From Prototheca cutis (taxonomy: Eukaryota; Chlorophyta; Trebouxiophyceae; Chlorellales; Chlorellaceae), in the NCBI GenBank assembly GCA_002897115.2, contig BCIH01000005.1, positions 659,786 through 723,785 of the forward strand: DNA of 64,000 bases. Reading direction: 5' to 3'. Shown here piece after piece: positions 36,507-45,654 of this stretch (within the stretch, counting starts at the first letter, position 1; the number at the start of each line of letters is the position of its first letter). A program made the position numbers and the translations under genes. The notes beneath the pieces are model-generated. The model made no database searches and was not told where the DNA came from. It saw only the letters and a list, made by a program, of their open reading frames with translations.

Positions 36507-37766
36507 TCATTGCCAGACATCCACCGTGCTTTGGTGCAGCTGGTCGGCGAGGCCCGGCCGCCGCCGGCCCGGGTGCCCCAGCTGTACCCAGGTGCTCGTG
36601 GCTTGGGACAGCGTCGGCACTCGTTCTGGCACGCCCTGCAGCGCTGCCGCAAAGCTCGGGGCCGGGGCTTCCCCCGCTGGCTGGGCCGCAGGCCAGGGTG
36701 CCATGGGGGGAGTCGGGTCTGCAGGCACGGCGGAAGCTGCGTCCGGCCCCGCTTCGGCTGCTGCCAAGGCTGCTTCCGTCCGCTCCATCCTCGCCATTGC
36801 CGCTTCCACCCGTTCCAGGTGCACCAGCATCGTCTCTACCGCGTGCTCCAGAGTGCAAGAGCCCGTGGCCAGCTCGTGCTGCAGGATTCGAAGCACCGCC
36901 ATGGCTGAAGCATCGGCGGCCACGGGGGCCGCGGCCAGCCGGCACACACCCAGCACTGGCTCCTCATCAGGGCCCAACAGTGCACGGAAGTGCAGTGGCG
37001 GCGGCGGATCCCGCGCTGTGGCGACTGTGCTCTCTGCGATCCGTTGGTCGCCGATGGCTGCGCCGGCAGTGCCGGGCACTGCGCGGGGAACGCCCTGTGT
37101 GTATGCAGCCGTCTCGCCGGCCACCCGCCGTGGCGCGGGCTGCGTCGGCGCCCTCAGCTGGACGACGGTCTTGCGTCCTGTGGCAGGACGTGGCACAGTC
37201 ACCACGGGCTCGCGTGGCCGCACCTTGCCCTTGAAGTTGGGGTCGTACGGTGTGCGGCAGCCGGGACCTGCAGCGGAGCATGTGGCAGCTGGGATTTCAG
37301 GGCTTTGCAGCGGACCAGCATCATTGGGCAGAAGCACGATCGAGCATCCTCTCTAACTGCTTCCACAGCTCAATGCACGATGGGTGCCAGGCAGGAATCG
37401 CATGGATCCACAGGACGCCCGCACACACAGCAAGGTGCCGCACAGGTGCAAGGCCCGCTTCTGCATGTTCGGAGCCCAGCTGATAAGGGCATGCGCGAAA
37501 CTCCAAATCAGAATCAGGACACTTACATTGGTTGGAAAACTCATTCCTGATGCGTTCGTAGCAGAAGAGGCAGATCTGGTAGCCGCATGGACAGGGCACC
37601 CAGCCGCGCTCCGTCTCGTCCAAGACGGCAATGCACAGAGGACAGGTCGGGCCCTGCGCGGTGCATGGCATGGAAGTTTTACCTCATGCACAGTCACGGT
37701 GCACCAACCTCATGTCCACAGGAAGTCCCCGCAAGCCACAGCGTGGCGCACCTGGTCGTCGTCCAT
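36507..37766 (-). CDS. CNOT4-type RING (C4C4) ubiquitin ligase-like protein
   Basis: N-terminal RING of the CNOT4/Not4 type, E3 ligase of the CCR4-NOT complex. Three exons with consistent phases: 37766-37752 (15 bases, MDDDQ), 37653-37527 (GPTCPLCIAVLDETERGW, VPCPCGYQICLFCYERIR) and 37267-36507 (completes CPGCRTPYDPNFKGK). All eight Cys of the C4C4 RING are present in the Not4 spacing, as is the PxxCGYQIC box. Length is about 300 residues. After the RING the protein goes straight into a Pro/Ala-rich region with one helical stretch (VETMLVHLERVEAAMARMER). The RRM and C3H1 finger that follow the RING in most CNOT4 proteins are not seen. The intron between exons 2 and 3 (259 bases) is clean: GTAAGT to CTGCAG. 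Confidence 0.8.
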
Positions 37767-40085
37767 GCTGACGCCACTGTCACCCCGCTGGCCGTTCAGT
37801 ACGGCCGTTGACCCATGCAGCTCTGCTTCACGCAATGGGCCACAGAAATAACGTATGTGTATTCTGGACAACACAGGAAATGGTGGTGACGGTCGTAACA
37901 GGCCAGGGGCTTGGCGATGACGATTTTGAGCTCGACTGACGTCCAGGGGGATGCCTCAGCCTGAACTGGCTGGTAATCAAGCGCCCTCCCAGCGCTGAGC
38001 CCGGCAATGACCATGTCCCACACCCCAGCTTCTCAGTGTGAGGTCAGCAACAAGGCCACAGGATTGGCAGCGTCTGTGTTTGTGCCAGCAGGGAAGCATA
38101 TCAAGGTGTGTCAGGGGCAGTCATCAAAGGTGTCGGACCCATGGTCCCAGCGGGAGTCATGATGAGGGGCCGCACGTATGCGTTGATGGTATGTATCACG
38201 GTCAGTCAAGTGGGCTGACGCATGGTAAAGACAACAGCCGATGGGCAGGGGTGGTGTCATGCGGTCATGATGTCGAGCGCTGGACAGGGACAAACTAACA
38301 ACGGGTAAGATCAGGGGGCTCGGTCGATGACCGACACTCTGTCTGGTGTGGCCCGGAGGCCCCAGTGGCAGCCGGTGCGGACGGGCCAATGCGCCAAGCG
38401 TCCGTACCATGGGCCACAGAGGGATGCAACAATCAGTGCAAGGTCCAGTGTATCTGGTCCCCTAGCGGCGAGCCAGGCAATGTCGCGTTTCAAGGAATGG
38501 GGATATGCATCCTCATCGCAGTCGACGCTGCTTCATGTTGGGGCCCGCCGGTTCTTGGTGCCCCGACTGCACTTGCACCTGTGGCCGAGAGGTGGCGACC
38601 GCCTCGACAGGTGGCGAGCCAGGCTCCCGTGCTTCCTGCAAGAAGTCGAGCCGGCGCGCTGAAGCACCGAGGCTTCCCTCCTGCATGGATAGCGGGTCCG
38701 GCGCCGAGCACTCACGGACCGAGGAGCTGGCAGCGAATTGCAGCATGCCATGACGGGCGTGCCTCACTGAGTCAAGAAACCACGACCAAGCCGGAAGCTC
38801 GGCAGCATGTGCGGCCCCTTTGCCGTCCTTGTTGAGCCACCGGAAGCACTCACCTTTCGGCGGACTGTGGTCTTCTTCCTCGGCGCCGGGGGAGGCTCAG
38901 TTTGTGGCAGTGCAGACACCAGTTGTGAGGCAGGGGTGAGGCATGGAGAGGGGGAGCGAGAGGGGGTGGAATCCTGCACGTCGGGGGCCCGCTGTACGAG
39001 TCTGAGCAAGCATGTGGGTGTGCCGGCACCGCCATTTCGCGGCCAGGGGCGTGCGGACTGGAGACATGCACAGGAGTGACGGGCAGTCGTCTGCAGTCTA
39101 CCTGAATACAACGCATATTACCTTGGAAATATTTAAGGACTCTCTGATCCTGTCTGGCGACTCAACGGGCACGTCCAAGGTCCGCTCACTCTGCAGCGGC
39201 ATTCACGGATTGCGCAACCGTCATCGGGTCAGTCTGTTCGTTGAGAGCGGCGGTGAGCACAGGTGCACACACAGCCCAAACTCCTATTCCATGCACCCTC
39301 ACATGAAGCGGGTCATCAGCCATTGTTCTGCTCGTCAGGTCTCGTCAAACTACACACGACGAGAGCAGGGACTCGGAAGGACAGCATCACGTGCCCTCCC
39401 TGCTCATACAGCCGAAGCTCTCAATGCGACATCAACAATTTTCTTCAGTAGATAACATGTGGACATTTAAGACGCAGGATGGCGTGTAAGGGAGGAACTC
39501 TTGGCTCAGCGTCGGGCATGACCCCATCGTACGAATCATGTGCCAATGTAGAGGCCGTGCTTTCCAGGCGCCGATGCGCGACTCTGTTCCCGACAGTTCC
39601 CAGCTTCGAAAAACTTGGCGAACCACGCACAACCTCGTCCCTTTCGGAATGTCAGCACAAGCCCTGGGGCCTCCCGCTCGGCACAACCCGAACATTTGCC
39701 ATAGGATCCACCCACATTGATGGGTTCCACATGACCCCATCCGCCCGCTTGCATGTACGCAATCACCCCCTCTCACCAGCCCTCGGGACCCACAAGGGAC
39801 GTCATGGCCCATGTGGTAGCGATGCCAAATTGATATCGTCGTCAGGCCGGCTAACTGGATTTCAGCGAGGCAGGGGCCACTGGGTCCGGGCAGCTGGGCC
39901 CCATGCACCTTGCCTTCCATGCAAGGCAAGTGTTGTGCGGAACGTGGCCCCACGGCGATGATCGGCAGGAAAGAACACCATCCTTCTCATCCGTACTCCT
40001 GAAATCAACCTCCCCAAACCGGCCCCGCTTTCCGTGCACGCTGCAGGCATCCCGCAACGATGTCCAGGCCAGCCGGCCAGGGTTC
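37767..40085. other. Unresolved region with weak coding signal on both strands
   Basis: About 2.3 kb without a gene I can defend. Fragments that look protein-like are VSNKATGLAASVFVPAGKHI (plus, 38041), KGVGPMVPAGVMMRGRTYAL (plus, 38128), a minus open frame at 38023-37796 (VIAGLSAGRALDYQPVQAEA), and a minus open frame near 39766-39536 (CSGCAEREAPGLVLTFRKGR). No chain of exons with consistent splice sites and phases could be built, so one or two small genes, or the 5' exons of the kinase to the right, may lie here. Confidence 0.3.
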
Positions 40086-41183
40086 ATGGAGGATGTGGTT
40101 GACCGGCTGGCAGAGATGATCTTGGATGAAGCCGCACCGTGCATCCCGCCAGGACCAAGGAATGTGGAGTTCATAGCATGATTTATTTGCTGGAGGAACC
40201 CTTCCTTTTCTTATTGCCAGAGCCAAGTACCTGGTCTGCCGCCGGTGGCAGCACACGGGCAAGCACTCGTGAGGGAGTTTTGCTCTTCCCTTTGAGCAAA
40301 GATGCACAAACCCACCCAAAGGCACACCCACCCACACAAAAACCTGGTCACTCCCTCTGCAGACGATACATGGTGGGCATTACAGGCATCCCAGGCTCAG
40401 GCAAGACCACCCTGGCTGGGCGACTGGGCCGAGCACTGACGCAAAAGACGGGCCGGCCCCTGGCGACTGTGGTCCCCATGGACGGCTTTCATTTCACGCG
40501 AGCCCAGCTGGATGCCACGGATGACCCCAAGCTTGCACATGCTCGCAGGGGAGCGCCCTGGACTTTTGACGCCAGAGCTTTTGTCGCCGCGCTTGGGCGA
40601 CTGAAAACCGGTGGCCTCAGCAGGCAGGGCTGCCCCTCATTCGACCACGCCATAGGCGATCCGGTGGCAAACGACATCATCGTGCTGCCCTCACACAGAA
40701 TAGTCATCTCAGAGGGAAACTACCTCCTGCTCGGTGCGCGCATTGGCGCCGGGGTTGGGTGGGGGAAGGACGCCCCTGGAAAGAAGCTACTGACGAGTCT
40801 TACAGCGTCTGTCCGCCCGACAGCTCGTGCCAGGCTGCGCAGTCGTGCCTGTCGCGTCAGGGAAATGCTGCGCGGTCTCACGCGCCACCTCATGCCCCAC
40901 CACACCACCCCCCCTCACCAGCGCAGGCGAACAGCCCTGGTGCCAGCTGCAGGACATGTTTGACATTTCGCTGTTTGTGGACTGCGACATTGATATAGCC
41001 ATGGCCCGTGTGGCGGCACGACAGATTGCCAACGGTGCCCCGCAGCAGGCTGCAGCCCGCAGAGTCGCCACGAATGACCGGCCCAATGCCCTGCAGGTGA
41101 ATGCTACGCGAGCCAGAGCACGGCTGGTGGTGCCCTCGCTCCCATACAGAGCACTACAGGTTCAGACTGCGCTGGAAGACTAA
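40086..41183 (+). CDS. P-loop kinase of the uridine kinase / FrcK-YFH7 type
   Basis: Nucleoside- or sugar-kinase-like NTPase. Core exon 40363-40733 has the Walker A loop GITGIPGSGKTTLAGRLG, the VVPMDGFHFTRAQLDATDDP segment typical of this family, RRGAPWTFDARAFVAAL and the strand HRIVISEGNYLLLG. The last exon, 40927-41183, continues in phase (EQPWCQLQDMFDISLFVDCD, ARVAARQIANG, RVATNDRPNA, ending ALQTALED-like). Upstream, MEDVVDRLAEMILDEAAP (from ATG 40086) can be joined to AKYLVCRRWQHTGKHS at 40221 through a GT-AG intron, but this 5' structure is tentative and an earlier exon from 40047 is possible. The substrate is unknown: family members include D-glycerate-, fructose- and pantothenate-kinase-like enzymes. 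The catalytic P-loop Lys is present. Confidence 0.82.
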
Positions 41184-41365
41184 GAAGCTTTTCCTTCAAG
41201 GTGCTGGTACTGCTTCCTCAGCCAAACGATGGCCCTTCCGACTCTTTTCTTCCCTGTGCTCACTTCTGGACAATCAACCAGCCAACTAAAAAAAATACAG
41301 CTCCTTGCTCCGTGGCCTCCTGCTACAGAACGTCGTCATGCACTTCTCTACAGTGACGGCAGAAA

Positions 41366-41730
41366 ATGATGAAACCTTCTCGAGATTCGTTCACTCCCAC
41401 CCGCACAGCAAGGGCATGTTTTTCAAACAAAATGCCGGTTGGACCGCATTCCCTGGCCGCGTCGCTCAGAGAATGGGTTGGGTTCCTCCCTTGGAGCAGG
41501 GCAGGTCGTGCAGAGAGCAGACACCCACGGTGCTGTGCCATCAGCTGGTACTGCACCAACAAGGAGTGCCGGCCCCCAAACAGCGAGCATCGTCTGTGGA
41601 ACAGAGACTTGATGGCGTGTCTGAACATGAGGCACATCGTGCAGTACCCCTGCGGAAAACTGGCGAGCGGCCTCGGCGCTTCCAGCGCCGCAGTGCTGAT
41701 GAACATCCATCCATCCATCCTGGGGGNTTA
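41366..41730 (+). mobile_element. Possible TnpB/Fanzor-like C-terminal relic
   Basis: One frame reads SWYCTNKECRPP and then HRLWNRDLMACLNMRHIV (about 41589-41640). This resembles the end of IS200/IS605-type TnpB and eukaryotic Fanzor proteins: a cysteine-bearing zinc ribbon followed by a WNRD-x-x-A-x-N-x-R signature carrying the last RuvC Asp. No upstream RuvC motifs or terminal repeats were seen, only one pair of closely spaced Cys is clear, and an N at 41727 ends the reading. A relic at most; chance similarity is possible. Confidence 0.3.
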
Positions 41731-42580
41731 TAGCCTTCCCAACTGGGGGTGGGAACCCCTGGAACTCCTTCCCTCTCCCGGCAAGGGAAAGCAGCCCCGG
41801 AGGTGGTCCATCATTGAGGCAGTCCACCTTCCTCTTGCCCTGTGGGGGGTGACAATTCACAGTCATCAGTGATGCCCAGCAGCCCCCGGGGTGATGTGAC
41901 GCTGTTGCTGGCTGAGCTGGTGGCATTATTTTTGCCCTGCATGGTACCATTCACGTTACACGGTCCTAAGGGGAAGTAGATACACAGCAATGAAAAGGGA
42001 CAAACAGGAGGCCCAGGAGACGGGGTGCTGCCCGGTGGGCCGTAGCCGCTCCACAAGGGCAAACGTGCAAGGCAGTTTGAACGACAATTACGGCCGCCGC
42101 GCTCTCTAGTAGGCACGAGCTCAAGGCGGCGCCTGGCGGTGCAAGGAAAAGGTATATCACATGAAAGAATGGCTCGCAAGGGGGAGTACACTCGGGCCTT
42201 TGTAGGCCTGGCCGGAAATCAAATCAAGCGCTTCTTCTCTGGACGCACCGCGTCACGTTTCTTTTTGGAAAGGGGTGAGGAAGGGCTGGCGGGACTTGAG
42301 CGTGGATCGGGGGGGCAGGCAAGCGAAGAATCTACAGTCTCATTTTTGCGCATTGTTCTTTTGCAGAGATATGCATGTGCGCTCTTTGGGGGGGGGGGGG
42401 GGGGGGGGGGTATGGGCGGTGCTGCCAATGTGTCGGCATAGTGGGCAGGCCGGTCAGAGTGGCGTGGAATTCCTTGCAGCACGTCGAGCAGCAGATACCC
42501 AGAATGCAANATGTAGTGTGAATTATTCCTCCAAGTGTGGCGCATCTCTGGTGCACGGAGTTCTGCAAGCCACCACGCAC
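41731..42580. other. Region without a supported gene, with 23-base G run
   Basis: Positions 42388-42410 are a G homopolymer. A plus-strand start at 42169 (MARKGEYTRAFVGLAGNQIK) runs to a GTGAGG donor near 42274, but no following exon was found. The orphan exons at 42581-42780 point into this stretch, yet their expected partners are not here. Confidence 0.35.
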
Positions 42581-42780
42581 CTCACAGTCGGAAGGAAGAA
42601 GAACGTCGACCCACAAGCCGCCTGCGGTGCGCCACGAGATGAGAGACCTCACAAAAATGAAAGAACGATTGTGGCATGTCACAAGAGGTTACCTCGCAGA
42701 TATCTTACGTCGACACCGCCGATGGCAGCGAGCAGGACGACAAGCCCCAGCGCGGGCAGGGCGTGTGGTGGGGCCCTCAT
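42581..42780 (-). pseudogene. Orphan exons 1-2 of the secreted N-x-G repeat family
   Basis: On the minus strand, ATG 42780 starts a signal peptide (MRAPPHALPALGLVVLLAAI), ending at a GTAAGA donor about 42709. After an intron ending CCGCAG, exon 42621-42581 reads AACGSTFFFLPTVR and stops at AG|GTGCGT. This is nearly identical to exon 2 of the gene at 59916 (GASCGSTFFFLPTVR), with the same donor and final phase, and the same length (41 bases) as exon 6 of that gene. The next exons of the family (the 54-base exon ending in FCK, the repeat exon, the proline linker) could not be found downstream to about 41900. It is therefore called a truncated copy. It could still be a live gene if later exons are hidden by assembly errors, such as the G run at 42388 or the N at 42510. 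Confidence 0.6.
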
Positions 42781-43468
42781 GGCCTCCCACACACTTTCAG
42801 CGCCCTTGGGTCAGAGAGGCGTGCAAATAATTCTTCAGCAATGCAATTGCATGGTAGGATGCACACCACAAAATGCTAATTCCTGGGAAAGTTGAGGATG
42901 AAGTGATGCTGGTAATTCCCCGACGAATCCGCCGAATCCGGAAGTAAGCCCCCCAGCAAACCCTTACGGACGAGCACTGCCGGGCCGTTTTACCCGCACT
43001 GGGATCGTGCTGCACTGTTATGTCGGTCACCCATTCATTTACTTTTTTTAATCCTTTTTAGAATGTTTTCGCGGCGTTTGTGCGGGGGGGTATTGCTTTC
43101 ATATTGGACCGGCGCAGTTTCCCGGCACCTTTTGCGGGACGTCTCCTCCGGTCCCAGCCCGCTGTCGATGTTGCTTCGCGGGGTCCCGGCAACCGTCTTT
43201 AGTCTATCATCCGACGAGAACGAACTCTGCTGAACGATAAAAATTCGGTATGAGTTTTGCAGCGCTCAGGGGAGCAGCTTATGAGTTTGTCACTGTTCTT
43301 GCTCGTAANNNNNNNNNNNNNNNNNNNNNNNNNNNNNNNNNNNNNNNNNNNNNNNNNNNNNNNNNNNNGGGGGGGGGGGGGGGGGGCATATCAAACGTGG
43401 GGACGGTCGCCAGTCAGGCATCCCATCCATCCCCTGCTCTCCGCCAAACCCCTCCTCCCCCAAACCTA
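42781..43468. other. Intergenic region with 60-N assembly gap and 18-G run
   Basis: No gene seen. N at 43309-43368, followed by G at 43369-43386. The sequence at 43030-43250 is slightly richer in A/T than its surroundings. Confidence 0.7.
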
Positions 43469-44968
43469 TCAGCGCCGGCGTTCCCAGACGGCCCACTGGT
43501 CGCCCCAGTCGGTGAGGGTCCAGTCGTCCTGCAGCACAGGCTGCCAGTCGTCGGGCCCGAGCTTGAGGCAGATGCGGCCGTCGACCTCGGCGGCATAGTG
43601 CCCTGGCTCGGCCGCCAGGATGCGGAGGGTGCTGCGGCAGTGCAGGCCGTTGCGGGCCCGGAGGGCGACGAGACGCGCGATGACCCCACGCAGCCCGGGC
43701 CCCCAGTGCATCAGGTGGTCCCAAAACACGCTGGGCGTGCCCGGATGCGTGAACAGATATGCGTAGCCCCGCTCCAGGGCCTGGCAGGGAAACCGCCAGT
43801 GACCCTGCGTCGAACCCGTGTCGTGGTTCTCTAAAAACGTGACAGCCCGTGAAGGCCACAGGCCGACGACACCAGGTGCACGGCCCGCGGCGTCGCGCAG
43901 GCGCCAGTGCTGCCCCGCGCCGCCCAGCGCGGCGTGCAGCACGCCCTTTGTCGTGACGTCAAAGGCCGTGGCCGAGCCCTGCGCGGCATTGATCCAGTCG
44001 ACGATGCGCTGCCTGTGCGCGTCCTGGCAATGGGAGGGCTGACCGTCTGGGCCATAGTCCATCGCGTCCCAAAACTCGCCGACAGCAAATGCAGGGGAGC
44101 TGGCCGCCATGTAGTCGGCGACGTGCGACCCGCAAAACCCCCGAACAAAGTCCAGGCGCCAGCCGTCGAAGCCCACATCGGCGCGCATCCAAGCCAGCCA
44201 CGCGCACAGGTCGGACTTGACGCGGGCGTGGCTGTGGTCGATGTTGGGGGCGGGCTCGAACAGCGCGCCCCGCTTGCGCGCGCCCCGACCGCCGAAAAGC
44301 CCGCCGTCGGCGACGATGGCCTCGGGGCCCCAGTCCAGCCGGCCCCCAAACTGGTTGTACCGACCATGCTCGTCCATGTGCGCTGCACACCGGTGGTTGA
44401 GCACCGCGTCGCCGAGGACCTTGAGCCCAGACGACCGCAGCCGGGCCACGCAGCTGCGCAGCTGGGATTCATCGCCATAGTATGAATTAAGGTTGTAGAG
44501 GTCGCCCGGCATGTACCCCTGAGGGCTGACTGACTGCGTGGGCGGGGGCAGCCAGACGGCGGTGAATCCCAGTCCGGCAATCTCGGCGGCATGCTCAGCC
44601 ACATGCTCGTACCAGCCCCCGCGCCACGACTCCCAGTTGAAGGCCTGGAGCAGCACCTCGCGTCCCGTGCCCTCGGGGACCACAGGCCGCACCGCCGCGG
44701 CCGCCGCGCCGTTGGCCAGCGCCTGGGCAAAGGGCAGCAGCGTCGACCCGGGACTCCAGGGTGCCGCCGCGGCGGCCAGTCCCGCGTACTCCGGCTCGGA
44801 CACCGAGTCCAGCTCGCGACCCACGGCCTCCAGCTGCGCCCAGTGGGTCAGGGACGCACGGTTGCTAGGGGTGAAGCGATACTGTATCAGGCACCGTTCG
44901 CCGGCGTGGCGGGCCTCGTCCAGCTCGCGGCCAGCAGGGAAATACAGGTGGCTGGTCTGCTCCTTCAC
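43469..44968 (-). CDS. Alpha-amylase (GH13, plant AMY3-like), catalytic exon
   Basis: Endo-hydrolysis of alpha-1,4-glucan (starch). One large exon of about 499 codons covers the whole catalytic barrel: REVLLQAFNWESWRGGWYEH, GFTAVWLPPPTQSVSPQGYM, LKVLGDAVLNHRCA, then GFDGWRLDFVRGF (nucleophile Asp), AVGEFWDAMDYG (acid/base Glu) and VTFLENHDTGSTQGHW (third Asp). The C-terminal beta domain ends WTLTDWGDQWAVWERRR. All three catalytic acids are present. The exon is preceded by a CAG acceptor at about 44969; the first in-frame start-like codon there is GTG, so 5' exons (transit peptide or starch-binding region) must lie upstream, perhaps in 45000-45600 on the minus strand, but were not identified. 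About 60 residues N-terminal to the barrel are not assigned. The plant AMY3 clade is plastidial; localisation here is inferred. Confidence 0.93.
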   Translation of the reverse strand: MKEQTSHLYFPAGRELDEARHAGERCLIQYRFTPSNRASLTHWAQLEAVGRELDSVSEPEYAGLAAAAAPWSPGSTLLPFAQALANGAAAAAVRPVVPEGTGREVLLQAFNWESWRGGWYEHVAEHAAEIAGLGFTAVWLPPPTQSVSPQGYMPGDLYNLNSYYGDESQLRSCVARLRSSGLKVLGDAVLNHRCAAHMDEHGRYNQFGGRLDWGPEAIVADGGLFGGRGARKRGALFEPAPNIDHSHARVKSDLCAWLAWMRADVGFDGWRLDFVRGFCGSHVADYMAASSPAFAVGEFWDAMDYGPDGQPSHCQDAHRQRIVDWINAAQGSATAFDVTTKGVLHAALGGAGQHWRLRDAAGRAPGVVGLWPSRAVTFLENHDTGSTQGHWRFPCQALERGYAYLFTHPGTPSVFWDHLMHWGPGLRGVIARLVALRARNGLHCRSTLRILAAEPGHYAAEVDGRICLKLGPDDWQPVLQDDWTLTDWGDQWAVWERRR

Positions 44969-45654
44969 TGCTGCCCCTGGGGCCCCAGGCCTGGGGTGCG
45001 AGGGGAGAGGGCCACATCAGTTCACCGTGTCGCGATCAGCCACTCGATACGATGGTTTATCATTCATGCAAAGCAAGGCAGCGGGTAAAACGCCGGTAGA
45101 AACAGGCACGGCACGTCCAACGACCCTAGACCGCTCGGCGGTTCCGGGCGGGCGCCTCCCCCTCCCAGCGGGACACCGACAAGCTCGCCGGCATGGCAAT
45201 CAACATGATAACATCCCCTCACATCAAGTCCATGTTCCCGGGCTGTCCAGGCACCCGCTGCTCACCCTGCTCGACGGCACGGCCGAGGCCTGGGAAGGTG
45301 CGAGGCAATCAGAGGCCCCGGCCCCACTCGTGCCACGCCGACCATGCCTCGCCGTGTGGATCTTTCTCAGCAAGCAGTGTTCATGCGTATGTTACAGAGA
45401 AGCCGTCCTTGGGAGAAAACTCGTGGCGGACAGGGTCTTGGGAGCCGGGAGGCTTTACCGTCAGTTGAAATTGAAACGCCCAAGGCCCCTGCCGGGAAGC
45501 TGGGGTCACCGGCATCAGCGCCCAGCCGCGTCGGGGGAGAGGGGTGTGTGTGTGATTCGGCGGGCTCGGGATCAGCCAGGCCACAGCCGTCACACAGAAA
45601 AGGCACTCACAAGTGTGTCAGTTCTATGGGGCTCCGTGCACAGGGCTGCAGAGT
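44969..45654. other. Region between amylase and UMP synthase, probably 5' amylase exons
   Basis: About 690 bases. The minus strand has a short open stretch (GVSISTDGKASRLPRPCPPR near 45460-45400) that could be a transit-peptide-like exon, but splice evidence is weak. Confidence 0.35.

Noticed and set aside
43309..43368. 60-N run as a biological feature
   Set aside because: Assembly gap marker; the flanking G run is probably its cause.
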